DNA from: Sabethes cyaneus
Taxonomy: Eukaryota > Arthropoda > Insecta > Diptera > Culicidae
Assembly (NCBI RefSeq): GCF_943734655.1
Contig: NC_071353.1
Span: forward strand, 145,558,043-145,622,042
DNA length: 64,000 nt
Reading direction: 5' to 3'
The position numbers and the translations under genes were made by a program. How positions within the stretch are numbered: position 1 is the first letter of the stretch; every line of letters begins with the position of its first letter. Under the pieces are notes generated by a model that worked only from the letters and a program-made list of their open reading frames with translations, had not been told where the DNA came from and did no database searches. This document shows, piece by piece, positions 1-10,494 of the stretch.

Positions 1-557
1 AGAGCTAGCTCGAACTCTAGGGCATTCCGCTGTATCTTTTCACGCTCTTCTTCCGCCCGAAGATCCTGAACTACTTTCTCGGCATCGTCGTCGTGGTTGC
101 GCTCGGTGGGGTCGGTTGTTTTCAAAACTGGTACCGGAGAATCCATCAACTTTGAGGTCTCGGCGTTCATATCTGCTGCCAATTTTGACGGCGTAAGAGA
201 ACTAGCTGCCATCATCTGCTTCATCTCTACAATATGGCGATGCATCTCCGTAACTCTTGTAGATAGTTCCCGCATGATGGTGCGGCCTTGCTCATTAACG
301 TCCCTTCTAGTCTCATGTGCTACTTTTTCTTCAATCTCGGTGAGAGCGTTCTTTAAAGAACTAACATTCAACCCAGATAGCTGATCATGAGCTGATTGGC
401 CGACGATATTATTCTCTTTCTCAACTGGAGTCACCATTTCCCAGTCTTGAATCTTGGTTGAAGGACGGACCTCCACACCTGGATGGTCTTCCTTATTTGC
501 TGTGACGTCGACGGTATCTACCGGAGCACGAGGTACGCTATGCTCGATATTATTCAT
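1..557 (-). CDS. Partial hypothetical protein, coiled-coil N-terminal region
   Basis: An open frame runs from an ATG at 557 down to base 1 with no stop, giving 185 codons; the C-terminus lies outside the window. The first 60 residues are polar and probably disordered. Residues about 63-117 look helical with heptad-like spacing (a likely coiled coil, ending in a Met-rich stretch), followed by a Ser/Pro linker and a very acidic, Glu/Arg-rich tail around 155-185. I do not recognise the protein. The charged helical tail is reminiscent of the N-terminal Gag region of BEL/Pao elements, and the neighbouring DNA is full of retroelements, so a retroelement Gag is one possibility; a host gene is another. 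The long open frame with sensible codons supports real coding, but the identity is unknown. Confidence 0.5.
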   Translation of the reverse strand, partial: MNNIEHSVPRAPVDTVDVTANKEDHPGVEVRPSTKIQDWEMVTPVEKENNIVGQSAHDQLSGLNVSSLKNALTEIEEKVAHETRRDVNEQGRTIMRELSTRVTEMHRHIVEMKQMMAASSLTPSKLAADMNAETSKLMDSPVPVLKTTDPTERNHDDDAEKVVQDLRAEEEREKIQRNALEFELA

Positions 558-1522
558 GTTGGTATTTTAACTGAAGTTTTATCAAAGTGTATTAAACAAG
601 TTTTAGGTTAAGTTAATTCGAACTATTTACTTTTGCCGATTGAAAATCAACTGATGGAGAAAGCTGTGAGAATGCTTGTTTTATAGCAACGTCGATTCTA
701 CCTATATGTCCTTTACCTCTACCTACAACCTATAGGTACATAATTTTCAATCGAATCGACACACATTCCGCGTGAGAAGTTAATTGTAGGTAAAAGTAAA
801 TATGTCTACTTTTAAGTAGGTGGATTTGTTTTTACCTAAATTTGAAGGCTTAATCATTTTTACATATTCTTGATATTGTTTTGATACAGTTTCGGTACAT
901 TTTTGGTTCATTATTTATGACACACTATGGCTTTTCAGCTCATTCATAACACATGGAGTGGATTTTGTCATTATTGTTATTTTTTGCACTTTTTTTCGTC
1001 CATGTCCTTACGGTTGTAGAAATGGGTACGTTAGTTGAACACCAATTGCAAGAGGATGCGCAAAACTCACGCAATCCTCATAGACGTTCATGTACCCAGC
1101 AATATACGATTTAGCAAAATATATAGTATGAATGGTGTATATATAGGTAAAAGTAGAACAATCTCACCAGCAATCTCTCGGACGAAATACAATTGTGTCG
1201 TACCTCCAATATCCAATGAGTTATTAAATTTCACTTCACTTCTGATATCCATGAGCATTATCTACTCTTATTACAGCCACAAAGTTTTACAGTGTAGCAG
1301 GAGGTGCATGATGAGCTAAAACGAAACAAACCATTAGAACAACATACTTGGCCCAACCGCCAACAAAACCACACCAGGCAGGGACCTAGGATAACAAGAG
1401 CTATGTTAAATATATAATATGATAAATAATATAGATGAATAAGTAGATACATAGAAATAAGAGTTAATATACTAATAGGTTCCAGAAATCAACCAATTTA
1501 TAGAAAAGTAATTAATAGTAAC
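558..1522. other. Non-coding AT-rich spacer
   Basis: No convincing gene is visible. The stretch is AT-rich with several short variants of a motif reading AGGTAAAAGTAG and its complement (for example near 783-800 and 1143-1160), which may be decayed repeat DNA. Small open frames exist on both strands but show no recognisable domain. Confidence 0.4.
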
Positions 1523-1533
1523 AGGTGCTTCAA

Positions 1534-3018
1534 GGATGGCATTGGAGCGGAACTTATTAAAATGGGCCCGGACAGGTTGGCCGGCTGTCTGCATCATTTG
1601 ATTGTCAAGATTTGGGATACGGAACGACTACCGGAGGAGTGGAAAGACGGGGTTATCTGCCCTATCTACAAGAAAGGTGATAAGCTGGATTGTGATAACT
1701 ACCGAGCCATCACTATCCTGAATGCTGCCTACAAAGTGCTGTCCCAAGTCCTCTTTCATCGACTATCGCCAATAGCCAATAGATTTGTGGAAAGTTACCA
1801 GGCCCGGCTTCATGGAGGGTCGGTCTACAACAGACCAAATCTTCACCCTGCGGCAGATCCTCCAGAAGTGCCGCGAATTCCGAGTCCCCACGCACCACCT
1901 GTTCATCGATTTCAAAGCCGCATATGATAGCGTAAACCGACAAGAGCTATGGAAAATTTTGGACGAAAACGGCTTTCCGGGTAAGCTTACTAGACTTATC
2001 ATGGCTACGATGGATGGGATCCAGTGCTGTGTGAGAATCTCGGGTGGATTGTCGGACCCATTCGAATCTCGCAGGGGACTTCGACAAGGAGATGGTCTTT
2101 CCTGCCTGCTATTCAACATTGCGCTTGAAGGTGTTATAAGGCGAGCGGCGATCGAAATGCGCGGCACGATCTTCAATAAATCCAGTCAATTTATCTGCTT
2201 TGCTGACGACGTGGATGCTGTCGGCAGAACATTTGAGGCGGTGGAAGATCAGTACACCAGACTGAAACGCGAAGCAGAGAAGATTGGATTGCAGATAAAT
2301 ACGTCTAAAACGAAGTATATGCTGGCGGGCGGGACCGAGCGCGACAGGGCTCGCTTGGGCAGCACCGTGGTAATCGACGGGGATGAGTTCGAGGTAGTCG
2401 ACGAGTTCGTATACCTTGGCTCGCTGGCAACAGAGGACAACAATACCAGTCGTGAGATTAAAAGACGTATTATCAGCGGAAGTCGGGCCTACTACGGACT
2501 CCACAAACACTTGCGGTCGAACAATCTGAGCCCCCGTACAAAGTGCACACTGTACAAAACGCTAATTAGACCGGTTGTCCTCTACGGGCACGAAACGTGG
2601 ACATTGCTAGAAGAGGACCTACGAGCACTCGGAGTTTTCGAACGGCGGGTGCTAAGAACCATCTTTGGCGGATTGCAAGAGAACGGTGTATGGAGGCGAA
2701 GAATGAACCACGAGCTCGCGCGTCTCTACGGCGAACCAAGTATTCAGAAAGTGGTTAAAGCTGGACGGATACGTTGGGCAGGACATGTTGCTAGAATGCC
2801 GGACAACTATCCTGCAAAAATGGTTTTCGCATCAAATCCGGTAGGAACAAGACGAAGAGGGGCACAGCGAGCGAGGTGGCAAGACCAGGTGGAGCGAGAT
2901 CTGGCGAGCACTGGGTGCCCGCGGAACTGGAGATCAGTTGCCATGGACCGAAACAGATGGAGAAATTATACTGCGCAGGCCTTGTCATAAGACGTTAGGC
3001 CAATTAAGTAAGTAAGTA
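1534..3018 (+). mobile_element. 5'-truncated RTE-like non-LTR retrotransposon with 11-bp TSD
   Basis: The insertion begins inside the reverse transcriptase domain and ends in a short tandem tail (TAAG repeats, 3004-3018) rather than poly(A), as is usual for RTE-like elements. The same 11 bases, AGGTGCTTCAA, flank it at 1523-1533 and 3019-3029, so both ends of the insertion are defined. The 5' part (endonuclease and start of RT) is missing, as expected from incomplete target-primed reverse transcription. Confidence 0.85.
1562..2990 (+). pseudogene. Reverse transcriptase of RTE-like element (frameshifted)
   Basis: The frame from 1562 encodes RT finger motifs (IGAELIKMGPD, VICPIYKKGD, LNAAYKVLSQVL) and then loses homology near 1800. 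The frame from 1785 continues with the palm: AAYDS near residues 45-49, GLRQGDGLS near 98-106 and the catalytic FADD box at 139-142. A C-terminal arm with RIRWAGHVARMPDN follows, characteristic of RTE-like elements. The two frames join at a run of three C's near 1802-1804, so a single-base insertion is the likely break. Stop at 2988-2990. Only the frameshift and missing 5' end disable it, so the insertion is fairly young. Confidence 0.85.
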
Positions 3019-3191
3019 AGGTGCTTCAATTATTAGATTATATAATATTGTAATACATTTAGGGCTAAAGCAACACAAGAATATAGGCAGCAACAAGCAC
3101 TTACTTTGTCGATAGATAGAATAATTTTATATGCATGCTGCTAAAATTGATCAGCACTTATAATAGCCTCGTATTTTTTCTTTTTAGAAGA

Positions 3192-5809
3192 TTAGTTTTG
3201 ATTGTCTGACTGATCAGATTCTTCCGATTCTGGCACGTCATACAGTTGTTGGATTTTCGCCTTCACTTTTCCTTTATCTGCCGCCAGTTCCTCCCATTCC
3301 TGGCCATTCAAGTCTCCGAGCCTATCCATATTCTGCTTTATGGTATCCAGCCAATTGTAAGCCGGTCTCCCCCGCTTTTTGTATGGTCTACAGTACTTGG
3401 CCGCAAGCTTTAACAGGTGATTGTCTTCTCTCCTCATAACGTGGCTCCAGAAGCGCATTTGGAGAACCCTAATTTTCTTTGTTACTGTCTTACCTCCTAA
3501 GATCTTCTTTGTGGTCTTTCCTACTTCCTCATCATCGCTGGTGCAACACCTGGCTAGTTCGTGTATGATTTGTCTTTCGTAATTCCTTAAAGATGATCTC
3601 GATCGCTTTGTGTGCACGGACACCTGAGAACCGTACATCATTGTTGGTGCAACTATCGTCTCATATAGAAGACGGTTTATGGCAGGTGAGGATTTATTTT
3701 CTTTAGCGAATTTCACTACCACTTTGGAAGCTCTTATTGCTTTTTTACATCTGTACTTAGCAGTTTTTGAACGACAGAGTTTGTCTGTTATTGTCAGACC
3801 GAGGTATTCGAGTTCTTCAGCCACGTTGTAAACCTTACCACCTATAATAAGGTTTGGTGAAGGTTGTTCTCCCGGGGCTCCAATCAAGAGTTTAGTTTTT
3901 GCTGTGTTAACGTGTAGGTTGAGTTCCGCTAAATGTTTCATCAGTGCAGGGATTAGCAGATCCAGTTGTTTCTTGGTGCTAGCCAGGACTAAGATGTCGT
4001 CCGCATAAACCAATGAAATTGGGAAGCGAATTCGACCATTTTGATCCATTGTAAATGTCCCCTGTAGCTCTTCTTCCACCTGTTGCAGTACTCTCTCCAT
4101 CAACAGGTCAAACAGATAAGGTGACAAGGGGCATCCTTGCTTGATTCCCATCCGCCTCTCTTCGTTGCATGTTTTTTGTCCATCCCAAAGTGTTTGGGAA
4201 CTCTCACCGCGAACACACTCGATGATTCTGGATACCAACTCATCATTTGCCCCTTTCCTCTTTAACACATTCGGTAGATCCAGCAGGGATATATTGTCGA
4301 AGGCCTTACTCACGTCTAGAGCCATAATGTACAATTTATCTCCTGCGCGCCACTTTTCCTCGAGGATGCGTTTGGTCACAAATATATGGTCCAACGTCGA
4401 GCGTCCCTGTAGAAATGCGGCTTGATGAGATCCTATAGGGTGAGTTGAATTTATGAGCTGGGATAGAAGCCATGATGCATATATTTTATATCCCACACTG
4501 CTCAAGCAGATCCGCCTGTAATCCCCTACGCCTTTGGGCACTGCAACCTTGGGTATTGGAATGAGCAGCGATCGTTTCCAATCTGCTGGGAGTTTGTTTT
4601 CCTGCCATACCCTTGTCATGAAGTTCTGCAACTCCTTAAGCGACCCGTCGTCCGCGTATTTGATCAGTTCAATTTGGAGATTGTCAATACCGGCTGCTTT
4701 ACCATTTTTACTATCTTTAACTATTTCAGAAATTTTAGTCCTATCGAGAGCGAAGGTTGTGTCTATTGTAGAAGCTGACACTTTCGGTGGTATAAGTAGC
4801 TCTCCCTCGTCAGATCTCATCCATTGTTTCATCGAGATGTATGGTTTTTTGCAAAAATTAAATTTTTTCTTTGACTTTTTGAAATACCTATGGGTTCTAC
4901 TTATTCGTTCTCCTAGCTTGAATTTGCTTAGGTTTTCAAAAAAGGACTTTGGTTCTTTTTCTTCCTTGATACTGCTAAGTTTAGAAAAAAGTGCTTTGGA
5001 TGATTTTAACTGGGAGATGGCATTTTGATTGAATGGGTTCCTATTTACCCTGTAGGACCACTTTTGAATGCTGTTCAATGCTTTCCTACGCTGAGGTGAT
5101 AGCGGAATATTACGGGTATTGAGGATGATGTTCACCACAGTCCGCTTGTACTTGTTAACAAGTTGTGACCACACCTTCGTAATGTCACCATCGCTCACAT
5201 CGATTTTGATCTCACTCAGAGTTTTCCGATATTCAATTCTATATTTTTCGATCTGTAGTAGTGCTACATTCCAACGAATTTGTCCATCCAGGACCATTTC
5301 ATCTTCCTCGGAAACTTTACGAATTGACTTTGTTTCTAATTTTATTTGTCCTGTAAGAAGCTTATGATCCGTACTAACACTGTTTATCCATTTTGCGTTT
5401 AAATTTTTAAGAAAGATCAGAGAGTTTCTGGCGGTGACAATGTAATCGATCTGGGATCCTCTGGTTCCAACTGCCCAGGTTGTCATGAATTTGTTATTAG
5501 CCATCGTACTTCTCAGTACCAAGTTATGCCTACTTAAAAAAACTTCATCTGTTCCCCGTTCGTATTGCTATGTTCATGTCCCAGAAATGGCCCTACTAGC
5601 TCATAATCCTCGGGGGATAGGTTATTTTTTCCGATTTGCGTATTAGTGTCACCCATACATATCATTTTAAGTTGGTTTTTAACAGTTGCCATACATGATC
5701 CTAGATTACCTATAAATTGAGAACTGAGTTTAGTCTGGATAAAATAAGTCAGTGGCCCGCGAGTATTTGTCATTATCAAACCAGTGACATACACCTCATG
5801 TACAGCCAA
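3192..5809 (-). pseudogene. Non-LTR retrotransposon EN-RT polyprotein, one frameshift
   Basis: A 776-codon frame (5522 down to 3192) carries the end of an apurinic-type endonuclease (GTRGSQIDYI, then STDHKLL with the catalytic SDH-like triad) followed by a full reverse transcriptase: DWKRSLLIPIPK, ALDVSKAFDN, GIKQGCPLSPYLF and the YADD box near residue 505. A C-terminal region contains MRFWSHVMRRED and RGRPAYNWLD. The upstream frame 5809-5534 holds an earlier endonuclease block (MICMGDTNTQIGKNN) and reads into it after a one-base slip in a run of seven T's (minus strand) at about 5538-5544. The clade is uncertain: the C-terminal region resembles RTE-type and related elements, and no RNase H is attached. 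It is one of the least damaged elements here. The region 3030-3191 is probably its 3' UTR. Confidence 0.8.
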
Positions 5810-6128
5810 CTTCTGCTAATTGCACTAAGCTCTTATCCCATTTAGTGAAGACTTTCGTTAATTGGGCCGAGCTGTCAAAACCGAGGAACATATCGATCGT
5901 TTTTGTCGAAATTGTCGCAGAAAGGTAAAGCACCTCCGAAATCAAAACGAAACCTAATCTTTTCATTGTTGATTTTCTGGATTGTTGAACAAGTAAACAG
6001 TGGAATTTCATACGATAATGTTAACATATATTGGCATTTTCAGCTGTTTCACCGCGATGCTAAAATGCGAGAGTCAAGCTTAGAAATGATCAGACCACGG
6101 AATGCAGTTGCATTCCAATTAGGGTAGA
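5810..6128. other. Possible endonuclease remnant / spacer
   Basis: A minus-strand frame of 71 codons (6011-5796) lies immediately upstream of the endonuclease frame and might be its frameshifted N-terminal part (it contains GFVLISEVLYLS), but I cannot recognise catalytic residues. No other feature is seen. Confidence 0.25.
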
Positions 6129-6690
6129 TTAGGGTAGCTTTTGCGTGATTGAGGCATTTGGCTTAATAAACCGTTTTGCATGACGGGCTGATAGAGTATT
6201 ATTCCAGTGCAATATGACCTGATTCTCTTCCCATTTTTTCAGTTCCATCTTGCACGTACTATTGGATACCCCACAGAAAGGTTCGGGACCTATAAATTCC
6301 ATTGCAGATCCAGATCTGGCTAACTCGTCTGCTCTGTCATTACCTGCTATACCACAGTGCCCGGGAACCCAAAAGAGGTTTACCCTGTTATGTGTAGATA
6401 GCTGTTGAAACAGTTTTACACAGTCCCAGACTAATTTGGAAGTGCAAGCAACAGATTTTAGAGCTTTCAGAGCTGCTTGACTGTCTGAGAAAATACAAAT
6501 ATTTGCATACCTATATTTGCTCTTCAAGCAGATCGAAGTACATTCTAGAATAGCATATATTTCGGCTTGAAAGACCGTTGGTCATTTGCCCATTGCCACT
6601 GACCTATTCAGTCCAGGACCAGTAATGCCAGCTCCTATTCGGTCTGCCAATTTCGAACCATCAGTGTAAAAAGTTATTGAACCATCTCTG
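6129..6690 (-). pseudogene. RNase H domain remnant of a non-LTR retrotransposon
   Basis: Reading the minus strand from about 6690 gives an RNase H fold with all four acidic landmarks: FYTDGSK, FQAEIYAI, IFSDSQAALKAL and GNDRADELA, together with FWVPGHCGIAG. An in-frame stop near 6580 (between VAMGK and TVFQAE) disables it. This domain sits at the C-terminus of I, R1, LOA and related elements. Because it lies upstream of the adjacent EN-RT element in the same orientation, it is the 3' end of a separate, older insertion. Confidence 0.8.
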
Positions 6691-7017
6691 ACCTGACATA
6701 GCGGTCCCTCGTTCCCATTCACTACGATCTGGTTCATGGATGCTAAATAAATGGTCAAAATCGAATTTTTTTTTCCATTAAATCTTCAGCTTGAAAAATA
6801 AGAGGATTAATTTCAAATTCCTTTAGGATACTTAGGTGGCCTTTTAGATAATTTTCGTTTGGTTCATTATTAATTCGTTCGTGACGTTCTTGGCATAATT
6901 TTTGACACATTATTTTAATTTTTGGTTTCTCTGACATTTTTGAAATTATCGCGCCCTTTTATAACACATTTGGTTTTATCGACTTTTTTCGAATGGTGAT
7001 AAAAAAAACTAAGACAA

Positions 7018-7466
7018 CTAATTAAGTGTGATAAATTTCCCATGGAAGGTTATCATATTAGTTAACATACAAAAAAATTCTACGCCCTTGCGAGCGGCCT
7101 TCCGGCAATTAACCGAAACATTCACCATGGTGGACGAACCCATGCGTGTAGGCATGTTTTTGAGTCCTTTTTTGGTTTTATTTATCAATTCCTTCTCAGT
7201 TTTCGCGACAAAATTGATGGAGTAGATCTTACGCTTCAGGTTTGTCCACAAATTCTTGATGGGACGCAACTGGGGACGCTGGACGGGTTCGCCGATTTGG
7301 GTACCAGCCGCTCCATATCCTCCAACGATCGCTTCGAGTAGTGGGCCGACGCCAGATCCGGCCAGAACACCGCGTATTCGCCCTTATGGTATTTCTTGAT
7401 GAACGACGCAATTTCCGGCAATCACTTCGTACTATAAATTTCCCCGTTCACGGCCAGTCCGGAGCC
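7018..7466 (-). pseudogene. Tc1/mariner-type (DD37E-like) transposase C-terminal relic
   Basis: Two overlapping minus frames give a transposase C-terminus: GEIYSTK, a stop, then LPEIASFIKKYHKG, then FWPDLASAHYSK with the second catalytic Asp. After a one-base shift near 7265-7285 comes RPIKNLWTNLKRK. In the family the third catalytic acid sits in an RPIEN-type motif; here it reads Lys, so the active site is lost. The spacing between Asp and that position is about 37 residues, matching mosquito DD37E elements. The N-terminal DNA-binding half is absent. The boundary at about 7466 interrupts an RTE-like fragment. Confidence 0.75.
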
Positions 7467-8160
7467 CCTATGATATCGAAGTCATCTGCAAAGCCTGGGA
7501 GGCTGGCTACCCTTGGTGAAAATCATGCCTCTCGTTTCGACGCCCGCTCGTCGGATCACCCCCGCAAGAGCCATTTTGAACCGATGTTGAAGGGACTCGA
7601 GTGTCCTCAAGATGCGCACGAAACACGTCACTAGATGCAATGATAACTCTGATCAGTCACGTCAGTTTATCCGGAAAACCGTGTTCGTGCATGATGTGCC
7701 ATAGACTGTATCGTATGCTGCTTTCAATTCAATAAAGATGTGAAACATGGGCACGTTGTGTTCCCGACACTTCTGCCAAATCTGTCTGATGGTAAAAATC
7801 TGGTCCGCAGTTGCGCAAGCTCCCATGAAATCCGCCTGGTAATTCCCTACGAAACCCAGTGCTATCGGTGACAGCCGGCCTAGCAGGATGTGGAAGAGTA
7901 CCTTGCAGGCGGCGTTTACCAGCGGTATGCCGCGATAGTTGTAGCAGTCGAACCGTTCACCCTTTTTGTACATGGGACAGACAACTCCTGCCATCCATTT
8001 CTCCGGTAGCTTCTCCCAAATCTTGGAAATAACCCAGTGGAGAGCCGTTGCCAGCGTTTCTCGTCCACATTTATATAGCTTCGCCGGTTGGCGGTCCTTA
8101 CCAGCGATTTTGTTGGCTTCTCAGCAACCCGATTTCTCGTTTAACTTCTTGAAGGATCAG
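7467..8160 (-). pseudogene. RTE-like reverse transcriptase fragment
   Basis: The minus strand encodes the same RT motifs as the element at 1.5-3.0 kb: WMAGVVCPMYKKGE, NYRGIPLVNAACKVL, ADFMGACATADQIF, ELKAAYDTVYG, and later GVIRRAGVETRG and GFADDFDIIG at its end. Frames change at about 7660 and 8000 and stops interrupt it. The catalytic FADD box is cut just after FDIIG (about 7468) by the Tc1-type relic. An upstream stretch to about 8160 still reads ISKIWEKLPEKW. Confidence 0.75.
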
Positions 8161-8288
8161 GTCCGTGGGATGAAGAACTGGATTTGTTGATGCAGGAAAC
8201 ATCTTCTCATCCTCCCCGCCCCTGACAACCATAGGTTAATCCGTTTGGAAAGTTCTCCACTCTAGTCATGTCGACCGTATCTTTATCG

Positions 8289-9013
8289 TTAGTTTCTCGT
8301 GGACTCCAACAACGCCCAAGCGGTCCGCTCTTTTCTACCAGGGTTACCGACGTCCAGGAAGGCCAAGACAGTGACGGACTTTTCCCCTAGTGTAGGCTTA
8401 CCGAAATCACTCCGGAACAGCGTATCGTTGTTCGTTCGGATGTGCGCGCTGGTTCCAATGGCATCGTCTATTAGACGAATAAGTTCATTATGTGGTTCTC
8501 TGCAGCCACATACGTTGCATTTCAGCTTGAATTTACCTGGTACCGATCCGTGATCATTCAGACACACGCGACACAACTTCCAACCATCGACGACTTTCAT
8601 CCGGTCTGCGAACGACAGGTTTCTGAAACTCTGGAAATACCGGAACCACTGTTTCGGAGAACAAATCGATGAAAGTTGAAGCGCATTCCGTCACGCTTGT
8701 CGTTATCCGGAAGCTTTTCGACCACCTCTTGAATGAGTAGCAGATTAATCATGTGCTGTTCGAGATCCGCCGCCTCCAAGTGTTCGCATAGCTGCTCGAC
8801 GGCTATACCGAAGGGAATGAATGTGGCCAACTTTCCGGCCTTCGGTAGTTCTAGCTTGTGTACTTTCTCCAGATGATTTTGCAGAAGTCGAACCATCTGC
8901 AGAGCTTGACCTTTTAGGCATTCTTGTAGTCGCACAAGCTTCATGATTTGTCTTCCTTTTACGCCACCCCTCATCTGGAATTCAGCCGCGCACGATAAGG
9001 AACTGACGATCAA
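8289..9013 (-). pseudogene. BEL/Pao LTR retrotransposon Gag-protease region
   Basis: The frame 9013-8597 matches the Gag-like DUF1759 region of BEL/Pao elements (LVRLQECLKGQAL, AVEQLCEHLEAADLEQHMIN, EVVEKLPDNDKR). The frame 8600-8289 continues with a Cys/His knuckle (CRVCLNDHGSVPGKF, CNVCGCREPHNEL) and the start of the aspartic protease region (SVTVLAFLD). A frameshift near 8600 separates them, and the catalytic Asp region degenerates at the end. No LTRs or integrase are visible nearby. Confidence 0.75.
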
Positions 9014-9217
9014 CCGTGCAGTGGGATCATCGTCATGGGCCGCTCCTAACTTTGAGATAAACGCTCACCGCTGGCAAGGCCGTTTCTTTTACCAGCATTC
9101 AGCGGAAACATGAGTGCCTCCTTTCCTGGCTACATACGACCTTAGTTACCGACATCCGACGCGCAATTTTTCATTCCGATTACAAAGGTTTAGATCATCT
9201 CAAAAAGTGAAGTTTTT
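9014..9217. other. Decayed retroelement DNA / spacer downstream of zinc-finger gene
   Basis: The minus strand up to about 9130 may continue the BEL/Pao Gag in broken frames. Nothing else is identifiable. Confidence 0.3.
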
Positions 9218-9223
9218 TTTATT
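9218..9223 (-). terminator. Candidate poly(A) signal of the zinc-finger gene
   Basis: On the minus strand an AATAAA hexamer lies about 100 bases past the stop codon at 9321, a normal spacing for an insect 3' UTR. Confidence 0.45.
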
Positions 9224-9320
9224 TCATAATAAATAAAAAATTACCTAATATTCCAAGTGCAGTCCATTAGCGCGCTGCTTTCTGTGAATAGTAAGGTGAA
9301 CCTTTTCCGCGAGCTGCTTA

Positions 9321-10494
9321 TCACATTTGAACCGTTTCTGCTTCCGTGTGGACGTTGTGAATTTTCCTGTGTTCGTTTAAACCACCGGATGACTTGTACG
9401 ACAGGCCGCAAATCTCGCACCGAAACAGTCGTTGATCACCGTGACAGCGCATGTGACTTACAAGCATGTAACGGTCGGAGAAGTCCTTTCCGCAGGCCAG
9501 GCATTTGTGCGGACGATCCGTGCTGTGGTGCCTTCTCACGTGTTTTGACAGTTGTAACTGTATGGAAAAATCTTGACCACATGTTTCACACTTAAAGTTC
9601 TTTTCCCGGGAATGATGTATGGCTTTATGATGCTTAAGTGTGGTGGTTATGCGAAAAGTTTTATAACATATGTCACATTCGAATGGTCGCTCGCCGGTGT
9701 GAGTTCTCCTGTGACTGGCAAGATTAGCATTCGTGCTGAATCCTTTGTCGCAAAAATCGCAAAAATGTACGTGCTCATTGGTGTGCTGGCGGATGTGCCT
9801 CACGAGCATCGATCGAATTCTGAATGCTTTTCCGCAAACAACACATTTATGCGGAAGATCCGTGGTATGCGATCGCAGGTGTCTCGTCAGTTGCCTTTGC
9901 AAGCCGTATTCCTTACCGCATAGCTCACACTTGATTTTTTTCTCCAAATACGCTGTTTCAGTGCTAACAATGTTATATTGAGGATCATTACGTTGGTCAT
10001 CGTCAGCGCAATACATCTCCGGAACGGATGTATGGATTTTCCTATGGACGAGTACAGCTTTGGGTGACCTGTGCGACGAACCGCAGATGTCGCAATCGAA
10101 CAACCGCTCTTTGCTGTGACTGTGCATATGGAGCGTGAGCAAGGATCTGATCCTGAACCCTTTTTCGCAAATCGGACACTTGTGCGGACGATCCTGGCTG
10201 TGTTGTTTCATGTGGATCGTTAATTGAACTTTGAGGGAGAAGTCTTTTTCACAGATTTCACACTTGAAATGCTTCTCCTGATTGTGTTGTGTCTTGTGGT
10301 ATTGAAGTCGGACTTTTTGGAAGAAAGCTTCGCCACAAATGTCACATTTGTATGGCCGTTCACCGGTGTGAGTTTTCCAGTGCATCGTGAGGTAGTTTTT
10401 TCTCCTATACGCTCTGCCACAGATATCGCAAATGTGCTTTCGCTGGATACAGTCATTATTAGTAGGTGGCTTCGTATTTAAAATTCCTGTGTCA
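9321..10494 (-). CDS. C2H2 zinc-finger protein A, exon 2 (12 fingers)
   Basis: This exon encodes twelve C2H2 fingers followed by a short tail. The first finger (CDICGRAYRRKNYLTMH) lies upstream of the first internal ATG and is only included if the exon starts at a splice acceptor: TTTTCCAG ends at 10495 and the frame is open from there. Fingers 1-5 and 6-12 are separated by an acidic, finger-free linker of about 35 residues. Several linkers are of TGERP or TDRPHKC type, typical of tandem DNA-binding fingers. Fingers recur as a triplet module (FKCE.C, HKC..C, F.C.IC). The stop TGA is at 9321-9323. It joins exon 1 (12950-13206) through a phase-2 intron. Expected role: nuclear sequence-specific DNA binding; the target is unknown. 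No ZAD, KRAB or BTB domain is present. Confidence 0.9.

Noticed and set aside
1035..1319. 94-codon plus-strand ORF
   Set aside because: Random-looking composition, no splice or domain support.
6755..6937. 60-codon Lys-rich minus-strand ORF
   Set aside because: No homology recognised; it lies between an RNase H remnant and a transposase relic and is probably part of a decayed element.
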